A stretch of 60,134 bases of DNA from a virus. Below are positions 1 through 5,212 of this stretch, piece by piece (position 1 is the first letter of the stretch; each line of letters opens with the position of its first letter). The notes below the pieces were generated by a model. The model made no database searches, had not been told where the DNA came from, and was given only the letters and a program-made list of their open reading frames with translations. The DNA is taken from positions 1 through 60,134 of IMG/VR virus record IMGVR_UViG_3300028025_004184; one strand, written 5' to 3'. Made by a program: the position numbers and the translations under genes.

Positions 1-131
1 AGGATAGCCATATTAATCTGGTCTAGTTGCGATCTTAAGTTTTTAGCCTCTTCACTTGTCCAGCCATAAAACTCAACGTAAACATCTAATTTCTTTTCGA
101 TTGTTTCAACTTTTGCTTGTAAATCTTTCAT
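1..131 (-). CDS. Small coiled-coil protein (partial, runs off left edge)
   Basis: Leftward reading frame starting at the ATG at 131-129. It is open to the window edge, so only the first 43 residues are visible. A good ribosome site (AAAGGAAATTAT) lies just upstream. The visible part is charged and helical (KVETIEKKLDVYVEFYGW) and looks like a short coiled coil. It is the first gene downstream of the promoter at 170-198. Not recognised. Confidence 0.75.
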   Translation of the reverse strand, partial: MKDLQAKVETIEKKLDVYVEFYGWTSEEAKNLRSQLDQINMAI

Positions 132-169
132 ATAATTTCCTTTGTTTTGTTGTTCGTTTCCTTAAAGAG

Positions 170-198
170 ATATTACCAGAAATGAAATAATGCGTCAA
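170..198 (-). promoter_or_regulatory. Sigma70-type promoter with extended -10
   Basis: On the minus strand: TTGACG, 17-base spacer, TAATAT, with TGG directly before the -10 (TGn extension). Predicted start near 163, about 30 bases before the gene at 131. It diverges from the late-type element at 228-248. Confidence 0.75.
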
Positions 199-227
199 CA
201 ACAAAGTGACAATCTCCTAACTTTTTT

Positions 228-248
228 ATAGCACCCTCATATAATGAG
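228..248 (+). promoter_or_regulatory. Late-type phage promoter element
   Basis: TAGCACCCTCATATAATGAGG matches the late-gene element (consensus CACCCTTATATTA) with C in place of the second T. The 3' part forms the palindrome CCTCAT-ATA-ATGAGG. No protein gene follows on this strand, only the structured non-coding stretch 249-576, so it is the likely promoter of that RNA. Confidence 0.6.
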
Positions 249-425
249 GATAAAGACTCGCATTGACTTTAGTCGGGACCGTGAAAAAAAGCAGACCTTA
301 GACCTTTTAAGCTCTGTCAGCGTATGCCCCTGAGATAGCATAACTTGTCATCGTGGGATAATGAGACAAGCGGAATGCCCCTAAATCAATGACAATTTAC
401 GCCAAGGTTGATGAAACGAGACTAG

Positions 426-442
426 TTGGCACAGACTTTGCA
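426..442 (+). promoter_or_regulatory. Sigma54-like -24/-12 site 1
   Basis: TTGGCACA-GACT-TTGCA. GG and GC dinucleotides are separated by 10 bases as in sigma54 promoters (consensus TGGCACG-N4-TTGCW). It lies inside the candidate RNA A, so it could also be chance conservation of RNA sequence. Confidence 0.4.
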
Positions 443-543
443 AGGAAAGTGTTGAGTACTTGGAAAGGCATAAAACGGCATGTCAAGCAATGACAGCTTA
501 GTTCTTTTGCGCCCTATTGTCAAATTAAAATCATTTATAAAGG

Positions 544-574
544 AAAACAGCCTAGGCATAACCTAAGCTGTTTT
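544..574 (+). terminator. Hairpin, possible end of RNA A
   Basis: AAAACAGC (544-551) pairs perfectly with GCTGTTTT (567-574). An inner TAGG/CCTA helix and a CATAA loop follow after one mismatch. The short T run at the 3' side suggests an intrinsic terminator. Confidence 0.5.
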
Positions 575-651
575 AAAGGTAGGATAAGACTCGCCACCAG
601 CGTTTTGACGGCCTGAAAGGGCCTCTGGTGACTTGCCCGACTAGTAGTGTA

Positions 652-744
652 TTAGTTGATCTCGAAGGCTTTGAGCAAAAGCTCTGATCTTGAGATTATG
701 TTAAGTGTTATTAAAAGTATCACTAAGCCTATGTAATTTCTCAT
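652..744 (-). CDS. 30-residue membrane peptide
   Basis: ATG at 744-742 preceded by the strong ribosome site AAGGGGATAAT, the same AAGGGGA type used by other early genes here. The peptide is one hydrophobic helix (GLVILLITLNII, residues 6-17) followed by a short polar tail. No family recognised. The minus-strand sigma54-like site at 1076-1092 and weak sigma70-like sequence near 770 could serve it. Very short, but the ribosome site argues it is real. Confidence 0.5.
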   Translation of the reverse strand: MRNYIGLVILLITLNIISRSELLLKAFEIN

Positions 745-863
745 ATTATCCCCTTGCTTAAAACAATATTACATCACAACGCATCAAAATACAATAGCCA
801 AACAAAATAAAGTTTTGTCAAGCCATTTATTTGCAATCTTGAAAATAATTCCCTTGACAAGCA

Positions 864-880
864 TTGGCACGAGTCTTGCA
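864..880 (+). promoter_or_regulatory. Sigma54-like -24/-12 site 2 (exact consensus)
   Basis: TTGGCACG-AGTC-TTGCA, identical to the published sigma54 consensus TGGCACG-N4-TTGCW, with exact GG-N10-GC spacing. It points right, where no plus-strand gene follows. Confidence 0.65.
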
Positions 881-925
881 TTAGCAAAGCCAATTACCAG
901 CGTATATTCTTGCAAAGAAAATGTT

Positions 926-942
926 TTGGCATGGCTTTTGCG
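926..942 (+). promoter_or_regulatory. Sigma54-like -24/-12 site 3
   Basis: TTGGCATG-GCTT-TTGCG. All key dinucleotides are at the right spacing. It lies 46 bases after the end of site 2 on the same strand. Confidence 0.55.
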
Positions 943-1056
943 TTATTGCATTGCTTTCCAGAAATGCTATAATAAGTTAACACCAGCGAAACAAGGCAAG
1001 TTGGATAAAAGAGCCTGACAGTAATCAAGATTAGGGGAAAAGCAAGCAAAAAAAAA

Positions 1057-1073
1057 TAGGCAAGAAACTTGCA
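1057..1073 (+). promoter_or_regulatory. Sigma54-like -24/-12 site 4
   Basis: TAGGCAAG-AAAC-TTGCA. Weaker -24 half, perfect spacing. It is part of a 36-base imperfect repeat (1059-1094) that recurs at 2339-2374. Confidence 0.45.
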
Positions 1074-1075
1074 TC

Positions 1076-1092
1076 TGCAAGGCCCATGCCAA
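1076..1092 (-). promoter_or_regulatory. Sigma54-like -24/-12 site 5
   Basis: On the minus strand TTGGCATG-GGCC-TTGCA. It begins only a few bases beyond the early operon terminator and points left toward the membrane peptide gene at 744. Confidence 0.6.
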
Positions 1093-1095
1093 GCT

Positions 1096-1117
1096 AAAAA
1101 AGCTCCCCGAAGGGAGC
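1096..1117 (-). terminator. Early operon terminator with UUCG tetraloop
   Basis: Read leftward: GCTCCC-TTCG-GGGAGC followed by a T run. C(UUCG)G is the ultra-stable tetraloop. It lies 16 bases after the last gene of the leftward early operon. Confidence 0.9.
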
Positions 1118-1132
1118 GTAGCGACTGGAGAG

Positions 1133-1378
1133 TTAAACCATCGCCATAGCTGATTTTAGCACGTTGGGCTTAAGGATAGCGTCTGTTAGCATTTGGAGTT
1201 GATTCTTGTCTTCAAGTTCCATGCCAAAGTGGTTGAACAGCATATCATTGACCAGATCAGTCTCGTTGCCTCGCCACCCAAGTTCGTCAAGCTCATAGTC
1301 AAGGTCTGAAAACATTGCCAAGAATTGTTGGCGTTGTTGCTTGTTTAGTCTCTTAAGTATTTGTAATAAATAAATCAT
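1133..1378 (-). CDS. Early protein, 81 residues, unknown
   Basis: ATG start with ribosome site AAGAGGATCAAC. Acidic, helical protein (MIYLLQILKRLNKQQRQQFL... DLDYELDELGW) with no recognisable domain. Last gene before the UUCG terminator and probably co-transcribed with the genes at 1598 and 1933. The C-terminus ends AMAMV and lacks the SSLxKEL tag of the genes upstream. Confidence 0.75.
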   Translation of the reverse strand: MIYLLQILKRLNKQQRQQFLAMFSDLDYELDELGWRGNETDLVNDMLFNHFGMELEDKNQLQMLTDAILKPNVLKSAMAMV

Positions 1379-1400
1379 GTTGATCCTCTTTGTTTAGTAA

Positions 1401-1598
1401 TTAAATCTTGTTTACTAGCCAGTAAAAACTCTTATTTTGCTCTTCAATATCTTTGCTAGGCTTTGTTACTGGAATGTCCACCATGTTTGATTGATGGTCA
1501 TCAGCCAAAACTTGATAATTACCATCTGAAAGTAAAACAAGCCTGACATAATCCTTTTGAGAAATTGAATATTCTTTTTTAAGTGTAGCGTAGTTCAT
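1401..1598 (-). CDS. Early protein, 65 residues, unknown
   Basis: ATG with ribosome site AAAGGGGAAATAA. Short, probably mixed alpha/beta (SQKDYVRLVLLSDGNYQVL). It has its own extended -10 promoter directly upstream (1630-1657), giving a leader of about 25 bases. No family recognised. Confidence 0.8.
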   Translation of the reverse strand: MNYATLKKEYSISQKDYVRLVLLSDGNYQVLADDHQSNMVDIPVTKPSKDIEEQNKSFYWLVNKI

Positions 1599-1629
1599 TT
1601 ATTTCCCCTTTGTTTTTTCGTCCTATGTC

Positions 1630-1657
1630 ATTGTACCACACTGACAGGTAGCGTCAA
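1630..1657 (-). promoter_or_regulatory. Early sigma70 promoter with extended -10
   Basis: Minus strand: TTGACG, 16-base spacer, TACAAT, with TGG before the -10. The surrounding word CAGTGTGnTACAATGA is shared with the promoter at 1967-1994. Confidence 0.8.
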
Positions 1658-1660
1658 GCT

Positions 1661-1933
1661 TTATTTGTTAAGCTCATCTAGTTCGTCCTGTAGGTTAAAC
1701 TTTTGCTTTCTCAGCTCATAAAACTTAATTTGTAGCAGTCTAGTGGTTTCCGAGAAAGATGGCATGTCCTTTGAAGGCATTGGAAAAAAATCTCTCTCGT
1801 AAAGCCCCATGGCATTTAATATCTTTTGAATGGCATCTAGTTCGTGCTGTAGTCTTGCGATATTACACTGCAACGTGCTTTTCTTTTGCACTTGTGACAT
1901 GTTTAGTATAAACTCTTTTGTTGGCGTTTGCAT
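1661..1933 (-). CDS. Early coiled-coil protein, 90 residues
   Basis: ATG with ribosome site AAGGGGAACACA. Two helical, charged segments (about residues 15-45 and 62-90, ending LQDELDELNK) suggest an antiparallel coiled coil. No domain recognised. A promoter lies immediately upstream at 1967-1994. Confidence 0.8.
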   Translation of the reverse strand: MQTPTKEFILNMSQVQKKSTLQCNIARLQHELDAIQKILNAMGLYERDFFPMPSKDMPSFSETTRLLQIKFYELRKQKFNLQDELDELNK

Positions 1934-1966
1934 TGTGTTCCCCTTGTTGTTGTCTTGATATACCTC

Positions 1967-1994
1967 ATTGTATCACACTGCATTAATTCTGCAA
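1967..1994 (-). promoter_or_regulatory. Early sigma70 promoter with extended -10
   Basis: Minus strand: TTGCAG, 16-base spacer, TACAAT, TGA before the -10. Shares CAGTGTGnTACAATGA with the promoter at 1630-1657. Confidence 0.75.
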
Positions 1995-2034
1995 CTTCAA
2001 TGACTTAGACGTTTCCTCCAGTGTTATCAACAAC

Positions 2035-2068
2035 TTAGCAGGATAAAATCTTTAGAATAAACTGCTAA
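2035..2068. repeat. Inverted repeat TTAGCAG/CTGCTAA
   Basis: Seven-base perfect arms (2035-2041, 2062-2068) around a 20-base spacer, in the intergenic stretch between the gene at 1933 and the plus-strand gene at 2176. It could be an operator or a weak hairpin. No T run. Confidence 0.35.
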
Positions 2069-2117
2069 AGCATTGTAAACACACTTTTTGCTAAGCTAAG
2101 CTATTGAATTTCAAAGA

Positions 2118-2146
2118 TTCTTTGATTTTATGTTTTTTGCTATAAT
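2118..2146 (+). promoter_or_regulatory. Sigma70 promoter with extended -10 (TGCTATAAT)
   Basis: TTCTTT, 17 bases, TATAAT, with TGC before the -10. Perfect -10 and extension, weak -35. Drives the plus-strand gene at 2176. Confidence 0.7.
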
Positions 2147-2175
2147 TTAGGAGTGAGATAAACAAAGGGGAGAAT

Positions 2176-2295
2176 ATGAAAGAATATTTTGTTATCTTTG
2201 ATGCGAATGATAAAGTGATTGCCTATGTTGACCGTAAAGGTCTAAACGATTGGCTTGAAAATGTAGAAGGTGAGTGGTATTACACTATGGCATAA
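2176..2295 (+). CDS. 39-residue early protein on the opposite strand
   Basis: ATG preceded by AAAGGGGAGAAT and by its own promoter at 2118-2146. The protein (MKEYFVIFDANDKVIAYVDR...) looks like a small beta-rich domain. It is the only credible plus-strand gene in the leftward early region. Unknown function. Confidence 0.7.
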   Translation: MKEYFVIFDANDKVIAYVDRKGLNDWLENVEGEWYYTMA

Positions 2296-2305
2296 TAATT
2301 GCATA

Positions 2306-2322
2306 AGCAAGAACCATGCCAA
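2306..2322 (-). promoter_or_regulatory. Sigma54-like -24/-12 site 6
   Basis: Minus strand TTGGCATG-GTTC-TTGCT. First of three leftward-facing sites within 93 bases. Confidence 0.55.
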
Positions 2323-2336
2323 GGAAGGCAAGGCTT

Positions 2337-2353
2337 CTGGCACGAAGCTTGCA
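2337..2353 (+). promoter_or_regulatory. Sigma54-like -24/-12 site 7 (exact consensus core)
   Basis: CTGGCACG-AAGC-TTGCA, exact TGGCACG-N4-TTGCA match on the plus strand. It faces the 3' end of a minus-strand gene. Confidence 0.65.
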
Positions 2354-2355
2354 AG

Positions 2356-2372
2356 TGCAAGATCAATGCCAA
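2356..2372 (-). promoter_or_regulatory. Sigma54-like -24/-12 site 8
   Basis: Minus strand TTGGCATT-GATC-TTGCA. Confidence 0.55.
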
Positions 2373-2381
2373 GCCAACCCA

Positions 2382-2398
2382 TGCAAGGCTGATGCCAA
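2382..2398 (-). promoter_or_regulatory. Sigma54-like -24/-12 site 9
   Basis: Minus strand TTGGCATC-AGCC-TTGCA. Confidence 0.55.
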
Positions 2399-2418
2399 GC
2401 CGGAGCCAGCCAAGGGCA

Positions 2419-2431
2419 GGGGGGGGGGGGG
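2419..2431 (+). repeat. Run of 13 G
   Basis: A 13-base G homopolymer in an otherwise AT-rich genome, between the sigma54-like array and the 3' end of the gene at 2496. Length may vary between particles or be a sequencing error. Confidence 0.8.
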
Positions 2432-2495
2432 ATTAGAGTGTGGAGATGGATGTGAATATGCTTCACAATATATTTCCCACTTTATAGTTAGTCTG

Positions 2496-2726
2496 TCACA
2501 ACAATTCTAGCTCAAGGCTACTTAGCTCATCAATCACTGACCAGTCGCTAGGATAAAGATATACGGTACGCCCATCCTCATTATTCGACACAATCACAGC
2601 TGGGTAGTAAATATCCTCTCCAGACGCTCTAGCTTCGGCCACAATCCTAACTATGTAGGTATCCTCGTTCCAAGGGTCATACAGGGAATGCTTGATCTTA
2701 TAGACCCTATTAACCTGCAATTTCAT
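2496..2726 (-). CDS. Small early protein, SSLxxELL-tail family
   Basis: 76 residues. Looks like a small beta barrel (MKLQVNRVYKIKH at the start, alternating hydrophobics) and ends in DELSSLELELL. Its ATG overlaps the stop of the gene upstream by 4 bases (ATGA), so the two are translationally coupled. Overall layout resembles its two upstream neighbours: a strand-rich body, a W or Y near the end, then the shared tail. Unknown function. Confidence 0.85.
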   Translation of the reverse strand: MKLQVNRVYKIKHSLYDPWNEDTYIVRIVAEARASGEDIYYPAVIVSNNEDGRTVYLYPSDWSVIDELSSLELELL

Positions 2727-2938
2727 AGCAGCTCCACTTCCAAGGAGGTGAGCTTAACGACGTTATCCCAGTATGAGGGGGTAATAGCCACTATGCCGTA
2801 GTTATAGCCACTATCTGAGCTTAACTTACATTTGTAGGATTCGCTAAGACTATCTTCAATTTTATTAAGGGTATAGACTATGTATATGTCAATAGGTATG
2901 AGATCTTGCCAGACTTTATAATAAGTATTTAATTCCAT
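2723..2938 (-). CDS. Small early protein, SSLxxELL-tail family
   Basis: 71 residues, strand-rich body, C-terminus VVKLTSLEVELL. Starts 1 base into the stop of the preceding gene (TAATG type overlap at 2938). Likely a diverged paralogue of the genes at 2726 and 3156. Unknown function. Confidence 0.85.
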   Translation of the reverse strand: MELNTYYKVWQDLIPIDIYIVYTLNKIEDSLSESYKCKLSSDSGYNYGIVAITPSYWDNVVKLTSLEVELL

Positions 2939-3156
2939 TAATAAAGCTCCGCTTCCAGACTGGACAGCCTTCGTATCTCTACGTCATAGAAATAATAGCC
3001 CATTGGTATTAGAACCATTACTCCACCAAATGCGAACTCAATGTCAAAGTATCTATCATAGGAAAAGCCATATATGTAATTACAAGCAGTTATCCTAACT
3101 ACTTCGTCATTCATCCAGAACATATCATTCTCTTTAGTGTCTGGAGGAAAGCTCAC
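2938..3156 (-). CDS. Small early protein, SSLxxELY-tail family
   Basis: 72 residues, aromatic and strand-rich (IYGFSYDRYFDIEF), C-terminus IRRLSSLEAELY. Overlaps the upstream gene end by 4 bases. Member of the same tail family. Unknown function. Confidence 0.85.
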   Translation of the reverse strand: MSFPPDTKENDMFWMNDEVVRITACNYIYGFSYDRYFDIEFAFGGVMVLIPMGYYFYDVEIRRLSSLEAELY

Positions 3157-3290
3157 CCAAGTTCCTTTCCAAGAAGGGTTTTCCTGAATGTTAGCTCATC
3201 TTCTAAAGCCTTGACTTCCGTATAATACTCAGAACTCCACATAGCGTACATATCAAGCAATGTCTCTAAGTCATCAGTTTCTAATTGCAT
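3153..3290 (-). CDS. Small early helical protein, LLGKELG tail
   Basis: The reading frame can start at 3353, but that would overlap the upstream gene by 47 bases. The ATG at 3290 gives a 45-residue protein (MQLETDDLETLLDMY...) and clears the upstream stop. Helical, acidic, ending RKTLLGKELG. The tail is nearly identical to that of the gene at 3737 (STLLGKELN). Start choice is uncertain. Confidence 0.65.
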   Translation of the reverse strand: MQLETDDLETLLDMYAMWSSEYYTEVKALEDELTFRKTLLGKELG

Positions 3291-3306
3291 TATAGCACTT
3301 CTGTAT

Positions 3307-3552
3307 TTAGAATAACTGCTTTCCGAGTCCTGTGTTTTTAAAGAAATGGACATGCTTCTCAGCTCTCTTGTATTCTGGAGTATTATGGACTTGCCTATAA
3401 TCTCCGTATAATCGTTGGGTTAAAATTCTAGCATTAACGTCTTCAGTTATCTTATATGCTTTATCTAAAAGCATAAATTCCACACACTTATCAAATAGTA
3501 TTGTACTGGCTTCTTCGATTGACATCGTATTCCAGTTGGGTAATGTCGTCAA
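3307..3552 (-). CDS. Small early protein, LGKQLF tail
   Basis: 81 residues, mostly helical (MSIEEASTILFDKCVEFMLL), ending FKNTGLGKQLF, a variant of the shared tail. Overlaps the upstream gene stop by 4 bases. No domain recognised. Confidence 0.8.
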   Translation of the reverse strand: MTTLPNWNTMSIEEASTILFDKCVEFMLLDKAYKITEDVNARILTQRLYGDYRQVHNTPEYKRAEKHVHFFKNTGLGKQLF

Positions 3553-3737
3553 TTCAATTCTTTTCCTAGTAGGGTAGAGTTTAGTCTGTCACGTATAAGC
3601 TTCGCTTCTTCCATAGCGTCTATAATCTCAATTGCTGTCATTCCAGATACTCTGTCTTCTAGAGTTTGCATATCTAGATCGCAAAATCCATTAGATACAA
3701 GGTGATGAACTAGCCAATCTTGTTGTTTCTGACTCAT
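3549..3737 (-). CDS. Small early protein, LLGKELN tail
   Basis: 62 residues, helical, starting MSQKQQDWLVHHLVSNGF and ending RLNSTLLGKELN. Similar in tail and in the preceding helix to the gene at 3290. Separated by 1 base from the gene upstream. Unknown function. Confidence 0.8.
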   Translation of the reverse strand: MSQKQQDWLVHHLVSNGFCDLDMQTLEDRVSGMTAIEIIDAMEEAKLIRDRLNSTLLGKELN

Positions 3738-3738
3738 A

Positions 3739-4095
3739 CTAATCCTTTATGGTTACAGTAAATCCTACAAGCTTACCGTCTTTCATCTTCTTTTTAACAC
3801 TAAATGAGCCACCTTGCAAGTGAGTATTTAATAAAACTCCTCTGCCCGGTAGGTATGGCCCAAGTTCCACGTTAGTCTCAGTGTCACCTACCATGTCAAA
3901 CGTCCTATCAATAGTATTAAAAGGATTTAGAGGGTCTTTTGGCGTTACATCCACTGTCTCACCTGTGGCAGGATCTAGCTCAACTACCTTACTTCCTGCG
4001 AAGAATTGGCAGTCTCCGATGAAGATTACCCCGCTTTGAATGCTGCCTTTGAGATCCACTTTATTTTTTCTTGATTTTTTAGTTTTATTTGTCAT
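3739..4095 (-). CDS. Early protein, 118 residues, unknown
   Basis: Basic N-terminus (MTNKTKKSRKNK), then a strand-rich domain with proline and glycine turns (DPATGETVDVTPKDPLNPF, LPGRGVLL). It ends KDGKLVGFTVTIKD and lacks the shared tail. Overlaps the upstream gene by 4 bases. The body resembles a small beta-sandwich, but no family was recognised. Confidence 0.8.
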   Translation of the reverse strand: MTNKTKKSRKNKVDLKGSIQSGVIFIGDCQFFAGSKVVELDPATGETVDVTPKDPLNPFNTIDRTFDMVGDTETNVELGPYLPGRGVLLNTHLQGGSFSVKKKMKDGKLVGFTVTIKD

Positions 4096-4301
4096 AGCAA
4101 CTCCTTAATTAGGGATGGAGGGTCGAGTATTAGCGACTTCCTCAGTACAGTATATCCATCTTTATCAATATTTTTAAATACATAGCCTTCAGACTCACAA
4201 TACTCACAGAAGGCCATATAGCGTTTGAAGAACTCTGACCATATAACCTGACCTTCTACCAGATTATCCAGCTCTAATCCAACGGTCTTTTTCTTAGACA
4301 T
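4092..4301 (-). CDS. Small early protein, SLIKELL tail
   Basis: 69 residues. Contains an aromatic middle part (FFKRYMAFCEYCESEGYVF) and ends LDPPSLIKELL, a match to the shared tail. Its start overlaps the preceding gene by 28 bases. Confidence 0.8.
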   Translation of the reverse strand: MSKKKTVGLELDNLVEGQVIWSEFFKRYMAFCEYCESEGYVFKNIDKDGYTVLRKSLILDPPSLIKELL

Positions 4302-4576
4302 GATAATTTACCCTTAATGGTAGTGTTACTTGTAGTAATTTCAATGGATTCCTCTAATGCTTGCTCAGAAAGCTTCTTTCCAACGTGCTCTTTTAGGAAA
4401 TCCTCGAAGTCTGATGTCAAATATCTTTGATTTAGAACAGCTTGCTCATATTCAAAGGTAACAAGCCAGCGTTCTATCCAATCTTCCATGGCTCTTTCAC
4501 GCATTTCTGTACAGTTCCAGTGTTTTTGGTCTGTCATCTGTGCAATTTTACGTAATTCCTTCAAGGCATCTTTCAT
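4274..4576 (-). CDS. Early helical protein, 100 residues
   Basis: Helical, charged protein (MKDALKELRKIAQMTDQKHW..., VGKKLSEQALEESIEI) ending in a basic segment LSCLRKRPLD. Directly abuts the gene upstream. No domain recognised, no shared tail. Confidence 0.75.
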   Translation of the reverse strand: MKDALKELRKIAQMTDQKHWNCTEMRERAMEDWIERWLVTFEYEQAVLNQRYLTSDFEDFLKEHVGKKLSEQALEESIEITTSNTTIKGKLSCLRKRPLD

Positions 4577-4804
4577 TTATCTCAATTCTGCCAGCAATGG
4601 TTGATGTTTTTCTATATTATCCACAAAATCTTGGTATTGTCGCATAGTGCTCGGACTTACTAGGTAGATATAAGCGTCTTCTCTGTCATAATACCCAGAA
4701 GCATCCCATAAATAGGCTATATTATCTGGAATATATAGCTGACACTGGACTTCTTTTCCAGAAAAATAGATGTGTCGTAGGTTCTCAGTTGTTATCTTTA
4801 GCAT
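4577..4804 (-). CDS. Small early protein, PLLAELR tail
   Basis: 75 residues from the ATG at 4804. A GTG three codons upstream is the alternative, and neither has a clear ribosome site. Strand-rich body with many aromatics (YLWDASGYYDREDAYIYL), C-terminus HQPLLAELR, a loose version of the shared tail. Confidence 0.7.
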   Translation of the reverse strand: MLKITTENLRHIYFSGKEVQCQLYIPDNIAYLWDASGYYDREDAYIYLVSPSTMRQYQDFVDNIEKHQPLLAELR

Positions 4805-4886
4805 ATCTGTCACTTTTTATCTAGTTGCCTATACTTTTATCTGTCACTAGCACAGGAATTTTGCTACACCTTCAAATTGGTATGTG

Positions 4887-5108
4887 TCACTCTTCTGAGT
4901 CTTCAGAAAGCCCAAAATTGGCTGGTCCGAAGTTTTGTAGATTATAATGCATTACTATTGCCTTTGCAAGCTCGTTAGCATTGTGACGGACTAATTCCTC
5001 GTTGCCTGAGAAATCCCATAGAACTAGCTCGGTTATCATAACCCCAACTGGCATTATTAGTCTCTTTTGTTTTTTTAACGCATTACGCTTAGTTTTTTGT
5101 TTTCTCAT
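4887..5108 (-). CDS. First gene of the leftward early operon, 73 residues
   Basis: The frame is open further upstream but would run into the divergent gene at 5213. The ATG at 5108 gives a basic N-terminus (MRKQKTKRNALKKQKR) and an acidic C-terminus (FGLSEDSEE). The promoter at 5125-5153 would leave a leader of only about 10 bases, so either the message is nearly leaderless or translation starts at the next ATG (5054), preceded by AAGAGA. Unknown function. Confidence 0.65.
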   Translation of the reverse strand: MRKQKTKRNALKKQKRLIMPVGVMITELVLWDFSGNEELVRHNANELAKAIVMHYNLQNFGPANFGLSEDSEE

Positions 5109-5124
5109 GCTACTACTTAAGGGG

Positions 5125-5153
5125 GTTATATCACAAATCAGGAGATTTGAAAA
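5125..5153 (-). promoter_or_regulatory. Early leftward sigma70 promoter
   Basis: Minus strand: TTTTCA, 17-base spacer, TATAAC, with TGA before the -10. Starts the early operon and diverges from the late element at 5196-5212. Confidence 0.65.
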
Positions 5154-5195
5154 GGTAGGACTTTCAGGTGCGATTTTGATGCAGGAAGCAACAAA

Positions 5196-5212
5196 GAGCA
5201 CCCTTATAAGAT
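5196..5212 (+). promoter_or_regulatory. Late promoter element at the start of the rightward unit
   Basis: GAGCACCCTTATAAGAT with the CACCCTTA core at 5199-5206. It ends directly at the start codon of the gene at 5213, unusually close (see findings). Confidence 0.75.

Larger units (their letters stand above)
249..576 (+). ncRNA. Candidate structured RNA, copy A
   Basis: No convincing coding frame. Several hairpins are visible: CTTGTC (344-349) with GACAAG (365-370), and the long hairpin 544-574. It shares with the minus-strand stretch at 40.69-40.96 kb the word GGACCGTGAAA (276-286) and, about 95 bases on, CGGAAwGCC placed directly after the 3' arm of a hairpin in both copies. In both, the first word lies roughly 30 bases after the predicted transcript start. 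Same order, spacing and structural context argue for one RNA family. It does not resemble tRNA, tmRNA or RNase P RNA as far as can be judged by eye. The 3' end is set at the hairpin 544-574 by inference. Confidence 0.5.
745..1095. other. Gene-poor region with sigma54-like sites
   Basis: About 350 bases without a credible gene. It holds four sigma54-like sites (listed separately) and a plus-strand extended -10 sequence TGCTATAAT at 965-973 with a poor -35. A 67-codon plus-strand frame (815-1018) lacks a ribosome site and is made of the repeated GGCA/TTGCA words, so it is not called. Confidence 0.6.

Noticed and set aside
540-720. tRNA-like appearance of hairpins in and after RNA A
   Set aside because: No acceptor/anticodon/T-arm combination could be fitted; no tRNA found in the window.
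874-895. Tenth sigma54-like site on the minus strand (TTGGCTTT-GCTA-ATGCA)
   Set aside because: Right spacing but both halves deviate; it overlaps the good site at 864-880.
815-1018. 67-codon plus-strand frame
   Set aside because: No ribosome site, built from the repeated GGCA/TTGCA words of the sigma54-like array, no protein-like pattern.
2242-2510. Frames on both strands over the G-rich patch (2316-2510 plus, 2242-2466 minus)
   Set aside because: They translate repeats and the G tract; low-complexity and mutually overlapping.
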